This document shows positions 62,926-64,000 of a stretch of DNA of 64,000 nucleotides, piece after piece; within the stretch, counting starts at the first letter, position 1, and each line of letters opens with the position of its first letter. A program made the position numbers and the translations under genes. The notes beneath the pieces were generated by a model. The model was not told the origin of the DNA, searched no databases, and was given only the letters and a program-made list of their open reading frames with translations. Origin of the DNA: Thermotogota bacterium. Lineage in GTDB: Bacteria > Thermotogota > Thermotogae > Thermotogales > DSM-5069. Where the stretch lies: NCBI GenBank assembly GCA_029551145.1, contig JAKPGA010000005.1, positions 1 through 64,000 on the forward strand. The letters are read 5' to 3'.

Positions 62926-64000
62926 TTAACTTTCAAACAGATGGAGTTTCTTCAGATCTCTAACAGTTAGGATGCCGGTTGTCCTTGATTTTCTAATGGC
63001 GGAAGTTTCTGCTCTAAAAGCTTCGATCGTTGTGATATACGGAATCTTGTTTTTAACGGCAGCCGTTCTTATTCTGTATCCCACGGTGCGCCTATCTTCA
63101 AAACTCAGCGGAGCCTTCAGGCCGATTTTGTCCTGCAAGATGCTCTCATTTGAGTTGGGCGATTGGGTTATGACGATCAGGTCCACCTTGCCCTGTTCAA
63201 TCAGATCGATCACATCGGGTCTTCCCTCTCCTACTTTTGGCACATGTTTTGCTGGTACGCCCACCGAACTCAACATCCTCGCTGTACCGTTTGTTGCATA
63301 GATATCAAATCCAAGATCATATAGGTAAGAGACAAGTGGTATCACGTCCCTTTTATCTTTATCCCTCACGGTTACAAGAATCGCCTTCCTTGGCATTGGA
63401 TTGTTGGCGGCTATCTGCGCTTTTGCAAAAGCTTCAGCGAAATCTTCACCAATTCCCATTACCTCACCGGTGGATCGCATTTCTGGACCGAGCAATGTAT
63501 CTGTTCCATAGAATCTGTTGAACGGTATGACCACCTCTTTCACAGAGTAAAACCTTGGCCACGGTGTGGGAAGAATACCGTCACTGTTCTGAAGGTTCTC
63601 TGTTCCATCTCTGGTGGGATAGGGCCAGTATTGAGACAGCAGCTCGATCAGTTTTCTGCCGGTGAGTAATTTCGCGGCCAGTTTTGCCACAGGTATTCCT
63701 ATTGCTTTGCTCACAAATGGAAAGGTCCTTGAAGCGCGCGGGTTCAATTCCAACACATAGATTTGCTCATCTTTTACCGCAAGTTGAACATTTGCCGGTC
63801 CAACCAGTTTGAGTTCTTTTGCCAGCAAGTAGATCGCCGATTCTATTCTTGAGATCAGTTCGTCGGACAGACTCACGGGTGGCAATACACAGGCTGAGTC
63901 ACCCGAATGTATTCCCGCTTCTTCTACTTGCTCCATCAAGCCAGCTATCCAGACATCTTCTCCATCGCAGAGCAAGTCTGCGTCAAGCTCGATCGCGTCC
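62926..64000 (-). CDS. carB: Carbamoyl-phosphate synthase large subunit (C-terminal part)
   Basis: The gene enters from beyond the window's right edge, so the N-terminus is missing. The visible 358 residues cover the end of the second ATP-grasp domain (IHSGDSACVLPP, VYVLELNPRASRTFPFVSKA-like, REMRSTGEVMGIG-like) and the MGS-type allosteric domain (YATNGTARML). CarB makes carbamoyl phosphate for pyrimidines and arginine. It is followed by recJ on the same strand. Confidence 0.95.
   Translation of the reverse strand, partial: DAIELDADLLCDGEDVWIAGLMEQVEEAGIHSGDSACVLPPVSLSDELISRIESAIYLLAKELKLVGPANVQLAVKDEQIYVLELNPRASRTFPFVSKAIGIPVAKLAAKLLTGRKLIELLSQYWPYPTRDGTENLQNSDGILPTPWPRFYSVKEVVIPFNRFYGTDTLLGPEMRSTGEVMGIGEDFAEAFAKAQIAANNPMPRKAILVTVRDKDKRDVIPLVSYLYDLGFDIYATNGTARMLSSVGVPAKHVPKVGEGRPDVIDLIEQGKVDLIVITQSPNSNESILQDKIGLKAPLSFEDRRTVGYRIRTAAVKNKIPYITTIEAFRAETSAIRKSRTTGILTVRDLKKLHLFES

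Noticed and set aside
1-64000. CRISPR arrays, insertion sequences, prophage or attachment sites
   Set aside because: No regularly spaced repeats, transposase or integrase motifs, or terminal inverted repeats were seen by eye; the repeats found are short dyads in promoter regions.

Overview
The window looks like a chromosomal segment from a member of the Thermotogota, order Thermotogales. Base composition and gene set suggest a Pseudothermotoga-like species, but no search was run. Pointers are an Omp-alpha-type SLH/coiled-coil outer-envelope spacer (25-1233), an Rnf operon with an unusually short RnfB, archaeal-type phosphoglycerate mutase, a DUF4438 protein, sugar ABC importers that lack their own ATPase, frequent TTG and GTG starts behind strong GGAGG sites, and dense operons with 4-base start/stop overlaps. 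No insertion sequence, prophage, CRISPR array or rRNA gene was seen. It reads as core genome.

Layout. 25-8579: envelope spacer, a CcdA/thioredoxin pair, a small membrane protein, then an operon of aminotransferase, ABC half-exporter, secreted beta-helix-like protein and methyltransferase. 19891 down to 8566 (minus): one 13-gene run, glgD-glgC, tail-anchored protein, pseudopilin, radical SAM protein, rnfCDGEAB, dprA, ackA. It joins glycogen synthesis, ferredoxin/NAD energy conservation, DNA uptake and acetate/ATP production. 19970-24854 (plus): rbgA, TPR protein, apgM, comEC. 26899 down to 24794 (minus): tRNA-Ser(GGA), terminator, rimP, nusA, fur. 29646 down to 26956: DNA glycosylase and a secreted transglutaminase-fold protein. 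29758-31936: MFS transporter and DUF4438 protein. 32538-31966: beta-barrel protein. 35016-32632: PAS-GAF-GAF-HD-GYP signalling protein.

35368-39761 (plus): sugar-type importer (binding protein and two permeases), a 68-aa unknown and isoaspartyl dipeptidase. 45458 down to 41285 (minus): a second importer with a NamZ-family (DUF1343) muramidase. Neither importer carries an ATPase gene. 45661-53986 (plus): Mut7-C protein, soluble histidine kinase, stand-alone receiver, ileS, pilT, prfA.

64000 down to 53980 (minus): carB (cut by the window edge), recJ, ruvX, tRNA-Arg(CCG), mreB/mbl, then the flagellar rod and ring genes flgF, flgG, flgA, flgH, flgI and a FlgJ-type rod protein. The mbl-flhO-flhP order of Bacillus is preserved here.

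The points most worth a second look are the RnfB that stops after its first Fe-S domain, a tandem hairpin that hides the flgA ribosome binding site, a terminator between tRNA-Ser and rimP-nusA recalling the E. coli metY-rimP-nusA layout, ruvX ending inside tRNA-Arg, and an importer paired with an apparently cytoplasmic muramidase.
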